Shown here in pieces: positions 11,001-26,000 of a stretch of DNA of 64,000 nt (its first letter is position 1; each line of letters starts with the position of its first letter). The notes under the pieces were generated by a model, which saw only the letters and a list, made by a program, of their open reading frames with translations, did not search any database and had not been told where the DNA came from. Source of the stretch: Metellina segmentata (taxonomy: Eukaryota > Arthropoda > Arachnida > Araneae > Tetragnathidae); the NCBI GenBank assembly GCA_947359465.1, contig OX375882.1:52636509-52700508 (forward strand). Direction: 5' to 3'. A program made the position numbers and the translations under genes.

Positions 11001-14000
11001 TATTGGCATAATTTTGGCCAAATGGCTTTCGTTCAATGGTGTCTTGATGTTGACAATGTGAGAGGGTGGTGTATCCCCACGAGCTAAAGCTGCCTGGTAG
11101 AAACACCAAGAATCCTCTCCAACTGGACATTTAAAATGTTGAGGTGTCTTGTCTGTTGAAATGCCATGAAATAATGTTGCATATATAGCAGTTTTCGTAG
11201 CATCAACATCACCTTTGTTTGAACGAATAACATTTTGGTAATATCGTGTCAATTTTTTTATTGTATCATCCTTCAGACTACCTCGTGATTTACCCCCCAT
11301 AGTCACGCCTCTTACTCGCCACTCTTTCACTGCCTTTCGCAAAGCCGTTCCCAGCCTTTTGCTAACGTGATTGATACATTCTTCTTTTTTAATTTCCACA
11401 TCAGCACCGTAAACGTGTTGGGCATTCAAATGTTGGTATGTCTTCGCATCTCCATCTGATAACATGGTTATATAGCGAAATCCAATTGACTGGGATCTTT
11501 TCCACAATTTCATAGCAGCTTCTTGCTCCATGGCACATGATGATCCCGAATGGTTGATGCTACAAGTTGATTTATGCCCTTCGTACCAAATACTGTATTC
11601 TGCAGAGTTTTCCTTTAGATCAGACTTGGAATACTCGCACTCAATACACCGTTTTGACATTACCTCATAATCAATAACAAACCCTGTTAGGATGTCAATA
11701 ACGCACCCCACTCCAATCTGTGATGTATGACCTCGAGTCAACCAGGTGCCATCATATGTCACATCGATATCTGTGACTTCATTCGAATCTTCATAGGCGA
11801 TTTTCACTTGGTGTCGTATATCATCCAAGGATTTGTTTGTTGATTTGAGCATTGATTTCAACAGTTTTTTTTTGTAAGTGTTAAAGGTCTTACTTGAAGG
11901 CAGATCCATATTCATGTGCATGCAAAACTTTTCCAGTGCTAAGTATCCTTTGCCAATACTCAAAAAAGACTGCACCACACGCATATTGACATCAAATGCC
12001 TGAGTTTCTAATCCTTCGCAGTTTGAAATTCTGGGTGAAGTATAAACACTGGATTTTGTTGCATCGCAAGTGGAGCAAAAAACACTTACTTTGTGAGAAA
12101 ATCCAAGTTTTTTACCAATGTCAATGCTCACTGAAGGAGACTTGCACGTACTGCAGAGTAAGTTTTTTAATAGTCCTATAAGAACATTTTTATCTATTAT
12201 CAAATATTGAAGAACTTCAGAGTTCATATCACAGTTCAATTCTTCTTTCAAATTCGTTTCTAACGATTTACAACGTATACTTGGGTCTTGAAAGCTTGAA
12301 TTAGCAGGCGAATCAGTTTTTCCACTGCATATGTCTTTACACCACCGCTTGGCAGCTTTTTGTTTACCAGCGCTGGAACCTTTTCGTCTCGGCATTATGC
12401 AGTGATACAATAAAAAAATAAAATAAAAACAATTGTAATATTACAATTATAAATTTGTTTACAATACAATAGATTGTAAGCTCGAAAAGTTTGATTTGTG
12501 CACTTGATCTCACAAAAAAATACGAAAACAAGCACAATTTAGCATTACAACAACAATTTCTCGTGAATAAACATGTGTGGAGCAATTCATTTCACTTCAA
12601 ACTGAAAAGGCAAACATTAGCAAGTCTCGTAAAATTAAATAACATGAAAAGGGCAAGGCTCACACGATAGTGTTTATGTCATTTGTGTGTGTGTGCAGAC
12701 AAAACACTGTCTACTTTCGGTTTCGTTACTTACACTCAGTAGAAAAACTTTTATAACTCGCTAAATAATTTAGCTACAGCTATGAAATTTTGCACACATA
12801 TTTTTAAAAGTTGTATAATTAATATAAGATAATAAAAAAAATCGACATTTTGGTCATTTTTAGGGTACTGTGTCCCCTTAATAAGGTTTACGAAGTTTAC
12901 ATCGCGTATTTAAAGCTAACGTGATTTGCATGTTCATAGAGCCACTCTGTTTCGTCTAGCACGAAATTTGAATAGGCGTCATTTTGAGATGTGCAAATAA
13001 GCCTTCCAAATTTTGTTTATATAGCACAACTCCTTGGTGTTGGGATTTATTTTCCACCAATGTATATAAAATGATAGTAAAAAAACGTTTCATAAAATTT
13101 TTTTCTCGAGTTACAATACATTTCCACATTTCAATGTTTTTTAATTTTAAAGATTAAATTTTTATTTCAGGTTTGCCATCTTTACAGAAGGTTATTATTT
13201 TAGCAACTAAACAAGAAACAAGTATGAAAAGTATATCAAAAATCCAAAACAGGTATTAATATGTCGGTACACTTAAATATTTACCTTGAATCACAGATGG
13301 CTTAGAGCAGGTGTGTCCAGCCATTTCTGCCTGGACCGTAGTGAGTGAAGCAATTATTTTCGGTCGCGTAATATATACTAGTTAATCTTTCTATTATAAA
13401 AGAAAATCTTTCGATCTCTCTCAGGTTTATTCGCTTTGTGATTGGTGATAGCGAGTCTTGTGGTTCAACGGGATAATGAATATGGAGCACGCTCAGACGA
13501 TAAACACAGTTTTTAATTAATTCATTCATAAAATTTGAGAGTACGAGCTAGAAAGTTTGCAATGTTTTTAGAAGAACCGGCAAATTAGGTCGCCGTTTCC
13601 ATAATACGAAGAAAGGCTGAGTGGGAGTCTGCTATAATTGAAGCACGATTGAAAAGAAAAGCTGATCCTGTGGCTGCTGTGTATTGCGGCAAAACGGCAG
13701 AAATTAAACCAATACTTAGATATTGGTGATATGAATATAGAATGTTTTCACATTGTGGTGCATTGAGTTTTAAATCTGAAAGAGGCCGATCGTCTAATGT
13801 ATGTTGTCATCACGGAAAGGTTAAGCTTCCACCGTTGAATGAATGACCAGTGAATCTTAAAAATCTGCTAACTGGAACTGGCGAAATAAATAATAATATT
13901 CGTCAAGACATACAAATTTACAATTATTTGTTTGATTTTGCCTCTTTTCATTCGACTAACGCTGAAATCAAGGGTGGGGGTATATACGCTATGTGAATTA

Positions 14001-17000
14001 GTGAAGATGCTAAAGTAAGAGCAATTACGTCACTACAAAGTAACACAACGCCTCAATTTGGCCAAATTTATTTTTTATAATGCTAACCAAGCTCTTGACC
14101 TATGTAGCAATTTATTGAAAAAAAGACGGGGATGGATTGTGAAGCAATCCCCTCCCCCGCATTGTTGAAAAGTTTAGTTCGTGAAGCAAACTAAATATCA
14201 TCGGGGATTGGCGAGCGCTAGCGAGCACTTGGCGGAGCCACCTAGTGTGTATAAATGATAAAACTTACTTTATTTCTTTTATTTTTTTAATGTAACATTA
14301 AAAGAATGGGAACATAATCATTAAACTTGTGGTATATTCGACCATTTTTTGTGAAAGTAATGCATCATGTCATGTTCCATGGAAGCGATTGCAATTCTTA
14401 GCGATTTCTCAAAATGCTCGTCAGAAAATTTTGATCTAATTTTACTCTTCATGGTATTAATGAAGATACTTATTGACAAAAAATTGCGTATTGCTAAAAA
14501 TTGATAACATGAATATATAGCTATAGAACAATAACAGAGACATAACATGAATAATAACATAGATTATGAAGCGAGAAGGTATATTTTTCTGGGAAGATGT
14601 CTTCTCTGCGAAAATGTAGCTAATATTAATGTACAGTTGGACTCCAATTATATCGATCAATTGGGACCAGACCCCATCCGGATAATCGAATATCCGGATA
14701 ATTGGATAATTCACGAAGGTTGTTTCTGAGGTTATTTCAAAAGGTCATTTCTGAGTAAAAATCGAATTTTGTTTTTGTATATAATATAACTTAATAACTG
14801 AAAACAATTTTGTTTACATTTTGTACTTACATATTGTCTTAAAATGTATCATTGCTTCAACGTATCGATCAGTAATTTGTTTCACTGTCTTCACTCGTTT
14901 TCGTGTAGCCAAATCTCGCATAAAGCTTGACTGCGAGCAGCTGTAGATGGTCCCACTCAGGCTGCCGCTCCATCTATTTTAGAGCGGTGCCAAGGCACTC
15001 AAACGCCTTACTAGCTAACGGTACCGCGTCTAGTTGAGTAGCAACGTCGTCATATTCCGGGTCATCAATGATTTAAGCTCTCACAACTTGAATGAGCTTA
15101 TCATCACTGAGAATTTGGAATCCAGGGTCCGAAGAATCACACACCAGGCACTGGACTACGTCCTCTGCACTGCACTCTGAAAATCCAGGGATCTTCACTT
15201 TTCTTATGACCTCAACGGACGCTTAGTCCTCTTCATTTTATCATTTCCCTATGAGAATCTTTTCAAATGCCGAGTTTGCTTATTTCTTTTTTTCTCAAAG
15301 CAATCAGAATAATTGGTGATATGGATAATTGGAGTTCAGATAGTTGGAGTTCTACTGTACTTAGATTAATTGCAATCTGAAAGCTTGCATTTCAGCTGTA
15401 CAGATCGCGTTGCATTCGCTGGTTCACTTTTGTTATGAAGAAAAGGAAGAGAGAGAGAGCTTTTACTTTTTAAGAAAACGTTAAATTACTTCAAAGCTGA
15501 TTTGATGCATTGACTAATGCATGAGTGTTACATTCAATAGAAGGCTGTAAGCCCTAGTGAATTCTCAACGCTCTTGTTGCTTTATTTTTTTCGTAGTTTG
15601 ACATTTCCGTGGTTCTTTTTATAGCTTTTGAATACTTAGTATAATAATTGGAGAAGCCATTGTGAATAAATCCACTTATTTTTAATATTTTTTTACATAA
15701 ACTTCGAAATAAAAACTAAATTTTTCTTCTTTCGAAATGCGTTGATAAAACTGAGGCCGCGTCCACACACAATTCTTTGAAAAAGTGTAAAGCAGAAAAT
15801 AATTCGCCACGTGACCTACGTTTCATCAGTTCTGAAGACTTCCATACATCATAACATGAAGTGATAAAACATAGAAGAATCTGAAACAATCTATTTTACA
15901 CAAATTTCTTACTTTTTTTATTTGCACATCCTGTACATATCTTCTATTGTTGCAGAATCTACCTTTTGAAAAAAGACTGTATACCTTTCTTATCAAATTA
16001 ATGAAACACAAATTTTAAAAACCAATAAAAAAAAAAGCATTCTTTTTCTGAATTTTTGTTTTCTGGGCTTAATTGCATTAGCTTCTGAGCGACAATAATA
16101 TGTGCATAAATAAAATTTCAACTCATTTATTTTATATGATATTATTCCTCTTTCAGCTGTTTTTTGGAAGATTTCTTAAAATTAGGGCTTAGGTCTGATG
16201 GAACTGTTTCTCCAATGATATTCGAACAAGTTTCTTTTTCTCATCCTGTTTTCATCAGTTATACATCAGGTACCACGGGACAACCAAAGGCGATTATTCA
16301 TGGCTCTGGGGTAAGTCAGCAATGAAAAATAATACTAGATAATTTTGGAAAACATAAATACTTGAGTAATCATTTTTGGAACCATTTTTAAACGATTGTT
16401 TTTTGTTTCAGCAATTTTAAACGAACATAAAAACCCTTTTTATGATGTTAAATGTTGATGGCGATGGTGTTTTAGTGGTAGTGTCGCTTCTTCAGATATT
16501 TTCGGCGTGATGTCACTCGACTGTTTTTTGAATCTGTCAGCATATGACCAATTCAAAAGAAATATTTCTTAATGGACGTGCGGTATTAGTTGACCAATTT
16601 TTCTAGACGCCACACTTCGCCAAAAACGCTAGACGAAATTTTAATACAACCTCGATACCTATCATTCAAAAGCATTCCCGTTTTCCGTGTGTTAGCGCGT
16701 GTGTGTCACAACTGGTGTTTTAAAGTGTTCTTTACTAATTTTGAGCTGTTTAAATTAGTTATACTTCCCTTATTGATCTATCTTCTGCATCATTTTTAAT
16801 CGTAAAACATTCTATTTTCTTACAATAATAAATTTCTTTACAGGGTCTTTTGAAAAACGCCGTTAATTTCTCATTACATACAGAGGCCGATAGAAACAGT
16901 GTTTGGTTCACTGTGTCACCGGTAAGATTTAAATTCTTACATGTAAAATATATTTTTCACTCTAAATATTAAAAATTGTTGACAGCATAATTGATATAGG

Positions 17001-20000
17001 TATTATTCTCAGTATTACATATGTTTTAGCCTTTACCGTTAGTCATGTTTCCACTTATAATACACAAAAATAATAATTTAATAGACATTAGCAGGTAATA
17101 AAAAGAAAGTAAATGCGATTATGATTATAATATCGAGTACAATACTCAGTCGAATACTAAGTAATGGTATATTGACAATACGTAGGATGATTTACGCTTA
17201 ACATCACTCTATTGTACTTTAAAAATATTGATTTCAACATTAGAAAAAACTCAAAACTCTTCCTTAAGTACCTGATTTTTTTTTCCGAAGATATTTTGTA
17301 TACTGCAAATAAATATCGTGGGATCAAATGGTAAAATATTAAAAAAAATTCAAACTAAAAATTGAGATTTTTACCGACAAAAAATTCAAACATCCTTAAA
17401 AAGGGACGCTAGGCACCAAAGGGTACAAAGTTTTTCACATGAAACGTAGTTATGAAGTGAGATCCACTACAGTAGTACCTCCTATATTTAATTTTTTAAC
17501 AATATTTACAGTTCCTGCCCCATGTTCGCAGCTGTAACGGACATAGTATGGCAACATGCTTTCCTTGATCGATAGTTGCTGTTCCTGGGGTTGCAAGCAT
17601 ATGGAAAAACTGCATTATTTGTTCAAATCAATTTCTGCACAGTGCAGAATTTATTGCAGTAATGTTGACATCAATTTCAGCAGACCAGTAAAGCCGTCTA
17701 TGAGGCAAAATAGCTTGCCCAATGCTAAAGAATAAACGCTATTCCAAAATTTCATTAACTAACGGAATTCTACAGTAATTTATTTATTTAATTTCTTTAA
17801 AAATCGAAAGAAAAACAAAAGTTAAATTTTGAAAAAGCATTCTAATGGTTGTTTACAACCAAATATTTAACCCCGATAAGAAACGCCAGGATCTTCGTCA
17901 TGTTTGCACACGGCAAATATACGTTCACTCCTGTGCCTAGCGTCCCTCTTAGGAATGTTTCTAAAATGCTAAAAACATCATCAGAATTTAAAAATTTATA
18001 AAATTCCAAATACAAGTAAACTAAAGAATTGCATTTATTGCCACATTTATCAAATACAGATCAATTAATTGAAAATGATGGGAAAATCTTACCTCTTTTG
18101 ATTCGACATTGCAAAATAAGCGTTTTCCTTAGAAAATGAAAATATAAAGTCTAAGTCCCCAACTTTACTACCATCAAATGCTGTCATCAACTGAATATAA
18201 TTTAAACAAATTTTTAGAAATGCTTTTTCATTATTTTTAAATTGAAAGATGCATTTATGTGAAAGTGAGACTCTTTTTTTGAAGCGTCCCTAAAAAGTGA
18301 CACTAGGTATTAATGGGTTAATAATCTGAATTAGTTATGCAAATGTTATCTGGATCAAAAGTCAATATCCCTAGGTTTAGTCCCTGCAAGTTATTAGATG
18401 CTAAAATGCTGCCTGTTTAAGAGCCTGATACTTAACAACACTAGATAACAGTATGATCTCTACTTATTCTGTTGATTGGGCGTTCCTCATTCCTATCATC
18501 AGATACTTTTATATGTAGCATTTTTTTACTTATTCTACCTGATCTAGCCGCAGGCTAGACCAGGTCCAATAGACCGAAGACTACAATTAAGTCACAGACC
18601 AGCACAGGGTTTACAAAAATGTTCTCTCTGTCAAGTCCCAAGCACTTCAATTGATGATCAGGAGAGGCCTCGGCAGACCCGCATTTATATCAATGAAGAT
18701 GAGATTTTTGCCCCTGGCAAAAAAGTGAGACTCTTTAAGTGTCCACTAGCAAGTCGGCAAATGGTGGTCTGCATCCTTCTGTCGCTCTTTATAATAAGAG
18801 CATCACAGGGAGATTTCCTGTCATACCAATCATGTGACGGAGGGGGTCTTCCATAAATTATGATTTGATATTTTTCTCCTTGAGCAGATTTCGTGAAAAG
18901 TCAAGTTAGCATGGGATTCATATGTAAGAGAGATCCCCTCTGTGGCTAGAACATCAGACGTCTCATTGCCAGACAATCCAATATAAGACGGGACCCATTG
19001 TATGTAAACATTGCGATGTTGATAAAGATCTCTAAGGATCTCCTGAATCGAGAGTGAAGTTCTATCGCCCACCTCTGCCCAGTTGCTGGATGGCACTGTG
19101 ACTGTCTGTCCATATCCACACATTTCCGTACGAGGTTTCAGTTTTAATGGATTACAGTCCCTCTTCGATGGCAATAAGTTCAGATCTGAAAACTGAACAG
19201 AAATCTGGATTCTTAATCTTGAATTGCTTTGAGGAGGTAGGGGTTTTGATAAAAACTCCACTACCGCATGCGTCATGTTCATCTTTGCTGCCATCAGTAT
19301 AAATCTGAATATCTGTATTGGAGATTTTATTTATGATCTTGAGTGAAAGTTGGAGCAAATGTTCTGGCAAGTCAAATTTTTTGTTTGTTTGAAGCATCAG
19401 TTCAGTTTGGAAGTATACTCTATGCAGTTCTTCAAGCGGGTTTACATTTGGCTTCAAGGAGTGCCTTTCAATGATTTGATCTAGAAAGCCCATTAAATCC
19501 ATTTGAGAAAATGGACTATTTATTTTTAATCTTTGGGTGTTTGACCAACTTCTGAGGAAAGTAGATGTTCGATTGTAATCTTCATAACTGTAAAGATTGT
19601 TGAAGTATTTTACAAGTACTGTGCTTCTTCTTAGGCTCAAAGGCTGCAGATCACTCTCATAAAGATCCAAATCAGCAGGACATCTATTTCTCATGCCAGA
19701 GATGATGCGAGCGGCACTTAATTGGACTCTTTCTAATTTTTTACAGGTTGAAGGTTGATGCACAAAAGTAAATTTGCGATCCATATTCCAATACGGGTCA
19801 AATAAGAGAAATACAGGTTGTCCTTAGAGTATTGGCATCAGCACCCCAATCTCTTCCAGAGATAAATTTCAGGATGTTAAGTCTCTTTCTGCTCTTTTCA
19901 ATTAGATGTTCAATATGTTTATTACACAAGAGCTCATGATCTAATCTGAAGCCCAGGTATGTGGGGTGTTTTTCAAAGTTTAAAGAGTCACCATCCATTG

Positions 20001-23000
20001 TGATGTTAGGCTGATAGTGGTACAGATACCTATTAGTGGCGAAGAAGCTAACTATGGACTTAGGTATGTTAAATTTCAATTTATGAGAATTCGCCACTCC
20101 AGCACGTCAGAGAGGGTAAGATTGATCTTAGATTCAGTTTGGCCAATAATAGAATTGGAGTTCCAAAGAACAATGTCGTCTGCAAAAATACCGACTTCGC
20201 ACCTCTTAGTTATGACTTTTGCGATGCCGGCAGGAACAACGAAAAGAGGATAGGGCTCAAAACAGAACCCTGCGGAACACCTTGACTGAGTTTAAAAGTT
20301 TTAAAAAGAGAGTTATTTAATTTTGCTCTTATCAGTCTGTCATTCATAAAGTCAGATATCCAAGAGAGGGCCATGTCTTTAATTCCAAAAGTGTCAAATA
20401 GTTTGATGATTAATTTGTTTCTCCAAACTCTGTCGAAAGCCTTCGTTAAGTTCAGAAACTCGGCAATTGTGTGGTTTGTTGGTTGTAGATTCTGAGAATC
20501 CCTAACCTTTTGCCCAAAGTATAATATCTGATCTACAGTAGAACCCTCTAAAACCATATAGTTCTGATGGAAGCAGGACTTTAGATTCAAGATAATAGGT
20601 AGGTAAGTTTTTCCAAAATCATTTTTTCCGTAAGTTTACAAGGAAAGTTTGTAAGAACGATGGGTCTATCTATAGCTCTCAGGAGAACTGGCCTTCTTGT
20701 TTTGTTTTCCAATAGGAATGACCAGACCTTTTTTCCATTCTCGGGGAAGTCTTCCAAGTCTCCAAGACAAATTAAAGATCTCCAACAATCTCATCTTGCT
20801 CTCGACTCCAAGTCTTGAAATCATTCGGCCATAAATATTATCAGGCCGGGAGATTTATGTTGATCAAAGGCACTTAAAGCAAGTTCCATTTCCTGAATCG
20901 TAAAGTTAGGTGTAAAGATAGGGTTACCCTGAGTTGAGCTACGACAGCCGTGTATGATCCTCCTTGCTTGGGTTTCAATGTTTTTATCGCCTTTAGAAAA
21001 ACTTAAGTTGCTAGTCTTTTGAAAATATGATCCCAATAAGTCTGCAAAAGCTTTGTCGTCCGGGGGAATTTGTCCGTTATCATCAAGAATGGCATTGCAT
21101 TCTTCGTATTGTGGCTGCTCAGTGCCAAAAGACCTGGCTAGTTTCCAAAGTCTGGAATTTGGTGTACGGGCATCAATATTCCTGCATAGTTCGTTTCAAT
21201 TTCTACTTAAAGTTGCACAAGGGTTTTTTTAATTTCTGCATTTACTTTGTTTAGGTTTGATCAAAGGGAGATATCATTTTGGAGTCCTTAATCTCCTGCT
21301 GTAATTTGTCTCTTTTTTAAAATAGCCAGGAAATTAAAGGAGGAGATTTATGCAAAATGAAGGGGGTGAAGCAATTGAAGTTTCCCCTAGGAATGATCTG
21401 TCCTGCTGACCTAGAGATGACACCAACCTTTAGCAAACGTTAACCATTAGGCCAAATTTTTAGATACTTACTTCCTGAGGAGAACAAAGAGCACTACTAA
21501 TTAGTTATGTAATTAAGTCTGGAACCTAGTGCCAACGAAATCTGAAAATTTCTCATGAAAATACTTGCCACTTTTTTAGACGCTTGGGTATAAAATTTAA
21601 GTTTTAAATGTGGTCATTGCATAAAGCAGAACTTTGTTTTCCTCAGGAATCATATCACAGAACATGTAACATCATATCACAGAACATGTAACACATGAAA
21701 TTAGACTGGATTTCATTATATATACTAGTTTACATGCTATCAGCTCATTGAAGATACTTTGAATCGTATTCTTATACAATTATGAAACACCTACATATTT
21801 TCCCCACTGAGAAGCTTAATTTCATCTTGCAACTTGCAGTCTTCCCACCAAGACCTCGAAAAAACTTTGACCTTCTTGTGACCAAACAAATCTTTTCAAA
21901 TAATTATTTTCTATGGAAATGAGCTAAACAATCTTTCAAAATATTCTATTTTTAAAAAAGGTCCGATAAAATCTTTACTAGTGGTTTCTTGTCCAAGGAA
22001 ATGAGCAATGTAATCTTTATAAGGGATTTTATTCTATGGAAAGAAGCAATAATTATTCTATTATACATAATGGGTCAATTTAATAGCTCTAAAGGATTCT
22101 TTCTCAAGGAAGTACCAATAGAAAAGAAAGATCTATTCTAAGGAGATAACCAATGGAATATTTCTAAAGGTTGAAATAATTCATAGAATCTTTAAAACTA
22201 TGTTATTTAGTCATTAAGTGTTTTGTGGAGTAAAAGCAACAGGACATTATACTCAGAAATCACGTGACTCCTAGGAGATTATTTTATCATCATGCTTTAA
22301 TGTTTAATTACATGTCCGATTTCAGGTTGGATGGGTATCATGGACAATGGTGACCAATTTTCACTTCTTAGGATACACACTTTTCTTGTATGAAGGATCG
22401 CCCTACTTTAATAAAAATGCCTATTTCTGGGATTTAATGAGAGAGTTCAAAGTCACCCATGTGATGATACCAACTAGCATATTGGATGAGTTTCAGCGTG
22501 GAAGCCATGTGCCAAGTAAGATAGCCAATCAATTACTTTTGTAATACACAAGTAACAGATGGATAAATATGTAAATAGTATTACATATAGCTTCTAAAAT
22601 GCTGGGAGAATTAAAATAGTGGCACAAATAATTTATTTGAAAAGAGGATCGTCCTCTTTTCAACTCAATTAAATCCCTCCTCTCTCAAAAGTACTTGTTC
22701 TATCATATCCGATTGATATCATGAAGAATCAAAAAAGGGTTTACAGTCGGGGGAAAAGTATAACGTCGTAAAAAAGATTACATAAAACAAGAAATATATA
22801 TCATATTTTCATGAAATGCATACTTTTATGAAATGTAAGGATACTTCATGATATAATGAAGTCACAGCAAAATACTTTTAAGTTTATTATTAAGTTTCGT
22901 TACATTATGTAAAATTTTATGAGAAATAAGAGAAATTACTATACAGTTGATGTTGGAAAAAATATAGTCGATCTATATATATAATTCTCTTACGTGGCAC

Positions 23001-26000
23001 GCAAAAAAGACGTTATTTGTAATCGCGTTTTGGCAACACTGTACGATTGTTTGTTCATCGCGAAGTCTCGCGCATCGATTGAATTTATAGCGTTATTGGA
23101 TGAAATTTTATTGAAAAAAAAAGGGAAATTTTTATGAGCTGTTGCAGTTAGTTTATAATAGAAATCAAAGAAAGCGGAGGATCTTTTCAGGGCCATTTAA
23201 AAAACGGTCCATTTCAGGGCCAACAATTATAGTTCAACAAGACGCTTGCACTACATCTTTCGGCAACAAACTCAATGAAAAAGTGTGGGTCGTTTGAGTG
23301 CTGGGAAAATGTACACACAAACAACATGCTGGGTATTCAATTTCCAAAGCAACGCTCACATTTCGAGTCAAAATTTACACAAAGTTTTCATTTGAATTCT
23401 GATTTTAGAGATACTGTATATATTTTTTCTGTAATACAGCAAATTTAGATTAGAAAAACATTTTTTTGGTAACATATTTTGTAAACAATACCTTCTGCTA
23501 GGACACATGCCTTCATTGAGGCGAGCGAAGCGAGCATAGGTTCGCGCAGCGAACTGATGAGGATTGCGAAGCAATCCTCCGGGGGTTGGCGAGCGTTTGC
23601 GAGCAGGGGGCAGGCCTCGTAGTATGATTTATTCTTTAGTAGCTGATATGTGGAAAACCTCTTTTTTGTACTACTTGTATTAATCATCGGTGCATAGAGC
23701 CAGAAAGAGCTTGGAAGGTGTCCGGGGAAATCTTCCACGAATTTTTAATTGAGGTGTTTAGATCAGACTTGCTACTGTATGGTCGCTAATTTTTATAAAC
23801 ATCTCGCGAGCATCACTTTTTATGTAACCATCATCTTTGAAAGCTAGTATTTGGCCTTGTTCAGTTTCTGATAAGTCTAATCCTCTCGGCGTTGTACATA
23901 AGAACAAAACAATTTTGTATCTACAAAACTTCTATTTGTTTCTAGAATACTAGAGAAATACTTTATCGGTTTATGTATTCTTTCAGATTATGAAATCAGC
24001 AGGCGAAGTTATACTTTTTTCCAAGCTACCATTCGTCGATTTTTATAACTTCTACACAATCCAAAAAATATCAGTGATTTTTACAAATATATTTTAGTTC
24101 ATTATTCGGTAGCATTAATTTAAGTCGTAAAAAATTTGTAGTTTTAAATCGCAGTAGTTTTCCATATTTGGCGATTTTTCGTCCGACGTTATACTTTTTT
24201 TCCAGGTCTGTATTGCTGAACATCTGTAAAAACAAATATGGTTAGAATAAATTGTATTTTATGATTTTATTTACATTTTTATCTTGTTAAACAAGTCATT
24301 TAATATAAAATCGAAGCAAAGGTGATAATGAAGTTCTGAACACAATAGCAATTCAAAAATTGAAATCATTCACGGAAAGCCATAGTAAAACCTTTAAGAT
24401 ATAGTAGTGAGTTTTATATACTTTAAGAAAAGTTTTCGACGCATAGAATTTCCATTAGTCTTCTTTATTGATTTTTAGATAATGAAATCTAGAATTTATC
24501 TGGTATGAAAATATAACGGTCTCCTAGTTGTTCTGGTAAAACTTAATTTACCCTGTTTCGAAATTAATTAATAACATTTCTTTCATTTTTACCTTTACAA
24601 TTGATAAGTATAAAAGCATTTACGCAATTCATAAAGAAACGTCTTATCAAATATTTCAGAAGAATATTTACCTGATCTGAAAGTTCTTATGTCCGCTGGA
24701 AGTATTGTGAAGCCAAAAAACTTTGATTTTGTGTATAACCGCGTCAAAGGCGATGTCTTATTTTCATCTTCTTACGGTTAGTTTCCTTTAGTCAACTGGT
24801 TTGGTATGCTATATTCATTTTTTATATTCTATTTAGTATTATGAGATGAATTATCAGTGTAAACAAATATATAAACAAGACGAAAAGAGAATGTTTTACT
24901 TCTGATATTCAAATCCTCTCGTATGAAACTTGTCGGAGTTACCTTAAAATGTAAATTATCGCCGGAGGGCTTTTAATCTTATTGGCACTGCCATATATCA
25001 GTCTGAAATTCATTTTTCACATTTTAGAATTTTTATTGGTGAAGTGCTGAAATCGTTTTCAAAAATCAAGCCAAGTGATGCCTTCTTTAGCAAACGTACA
25101 GGAAACATGGTACACCGCAGATATAATAATATAGCAACCTATTTTTCTTGGTCCGTTGTTTATGATTTCAAATACCGAGCATTTGGGATTACACCTAAAA
25201 CTTTCTAGTTCCCTAATATTAAATTTCACATTTAAAGTGCACTGAAATTGAAATAGAGTTCATATATCTATATATATAATTCTCTTACGTGGCACGCAAA
25301 AAAGACGTTATTTGTTTTCGCGTTTTGGCAACATTGTACGATTCTTTGTTTATCCCAAAGCCTCGCGCTTCAATTGAATTTATAGCGTTATCGGATGAAA
25401 TTTTATTGAAAAAAAATGAATTTTAGTCGAGCTGTTGCAGTAAATGGAACAGCTACACTCTACGTTTATGAGTGATGGCAACGGCTTTGGCGATTTTTTT
25501 GGCGCACTTCTAAAATCGCCAGGGAAAGAATTATTTTCTAACTCTTTTAATGTCACAATTTTTGTTTCTTTTTACAACACACTTTTTAAGCATATTTCAG
25601 AACGTTTTAAAAAGTATATTTTAAAAAAAATTTCACAAAAAGTAGTAAGCTTAAGCACATATCAAAACACATTTGTGAACCAGCAGAGAAACTAAGCTAC
25701 GAATGGTCAGAATACCCTGAAACTTATCAATTACACTAAATAAAGTGAGCATGTTGAAAAAGGAAAAAGATTTACAAAAGGAAAAAAAAAAGCAAGAAAT
25801 AATACCTGATGAAGTCAGAATTCTCAAGTAAAAAAATAATAAAAACGAAAATGGTCAAAAAAACAAAACTCTTAATCCTGTTGTTAAAACTATTGTAACA
25901 AAATAAAAATTCCACAACTGTCAAAATACAAATCAAAGGACCAATGGTATCACAGAAAACGATTTAAAAGGACCAATGCAATCAAAGGATATTTTAAAAA

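Larger units (their letters stand above)
9113..12877 (-). mobile_element. Complete TTAA-flanked Mutator/Kolobok-like transposon
   Basis: 3765 bp, flanked by TTAA at 9109-9112 and 12878-12881. Ends are GGGGACACGGTACCCT on the left and, on the complement of the right, GGGGACACAGTACCCT. It contains one intact transposase gene (- strand) and, downstream of it, a 710-bp tandem duplication. It has inserted into an older Tc1 copy inside the AACS intron between visible exons 3 and 4. TTAA targeting is typical of Kolobok and piggyBac; the protein is not piggyBac-like. Confidence 0.88.

Noticed and set aside
21027..21254. 75-codon + strand open frame and other + strand frames over 20017-21254
   Set aside because: These are antisense shadows of the LINE reverse transcriptase on the - strand.
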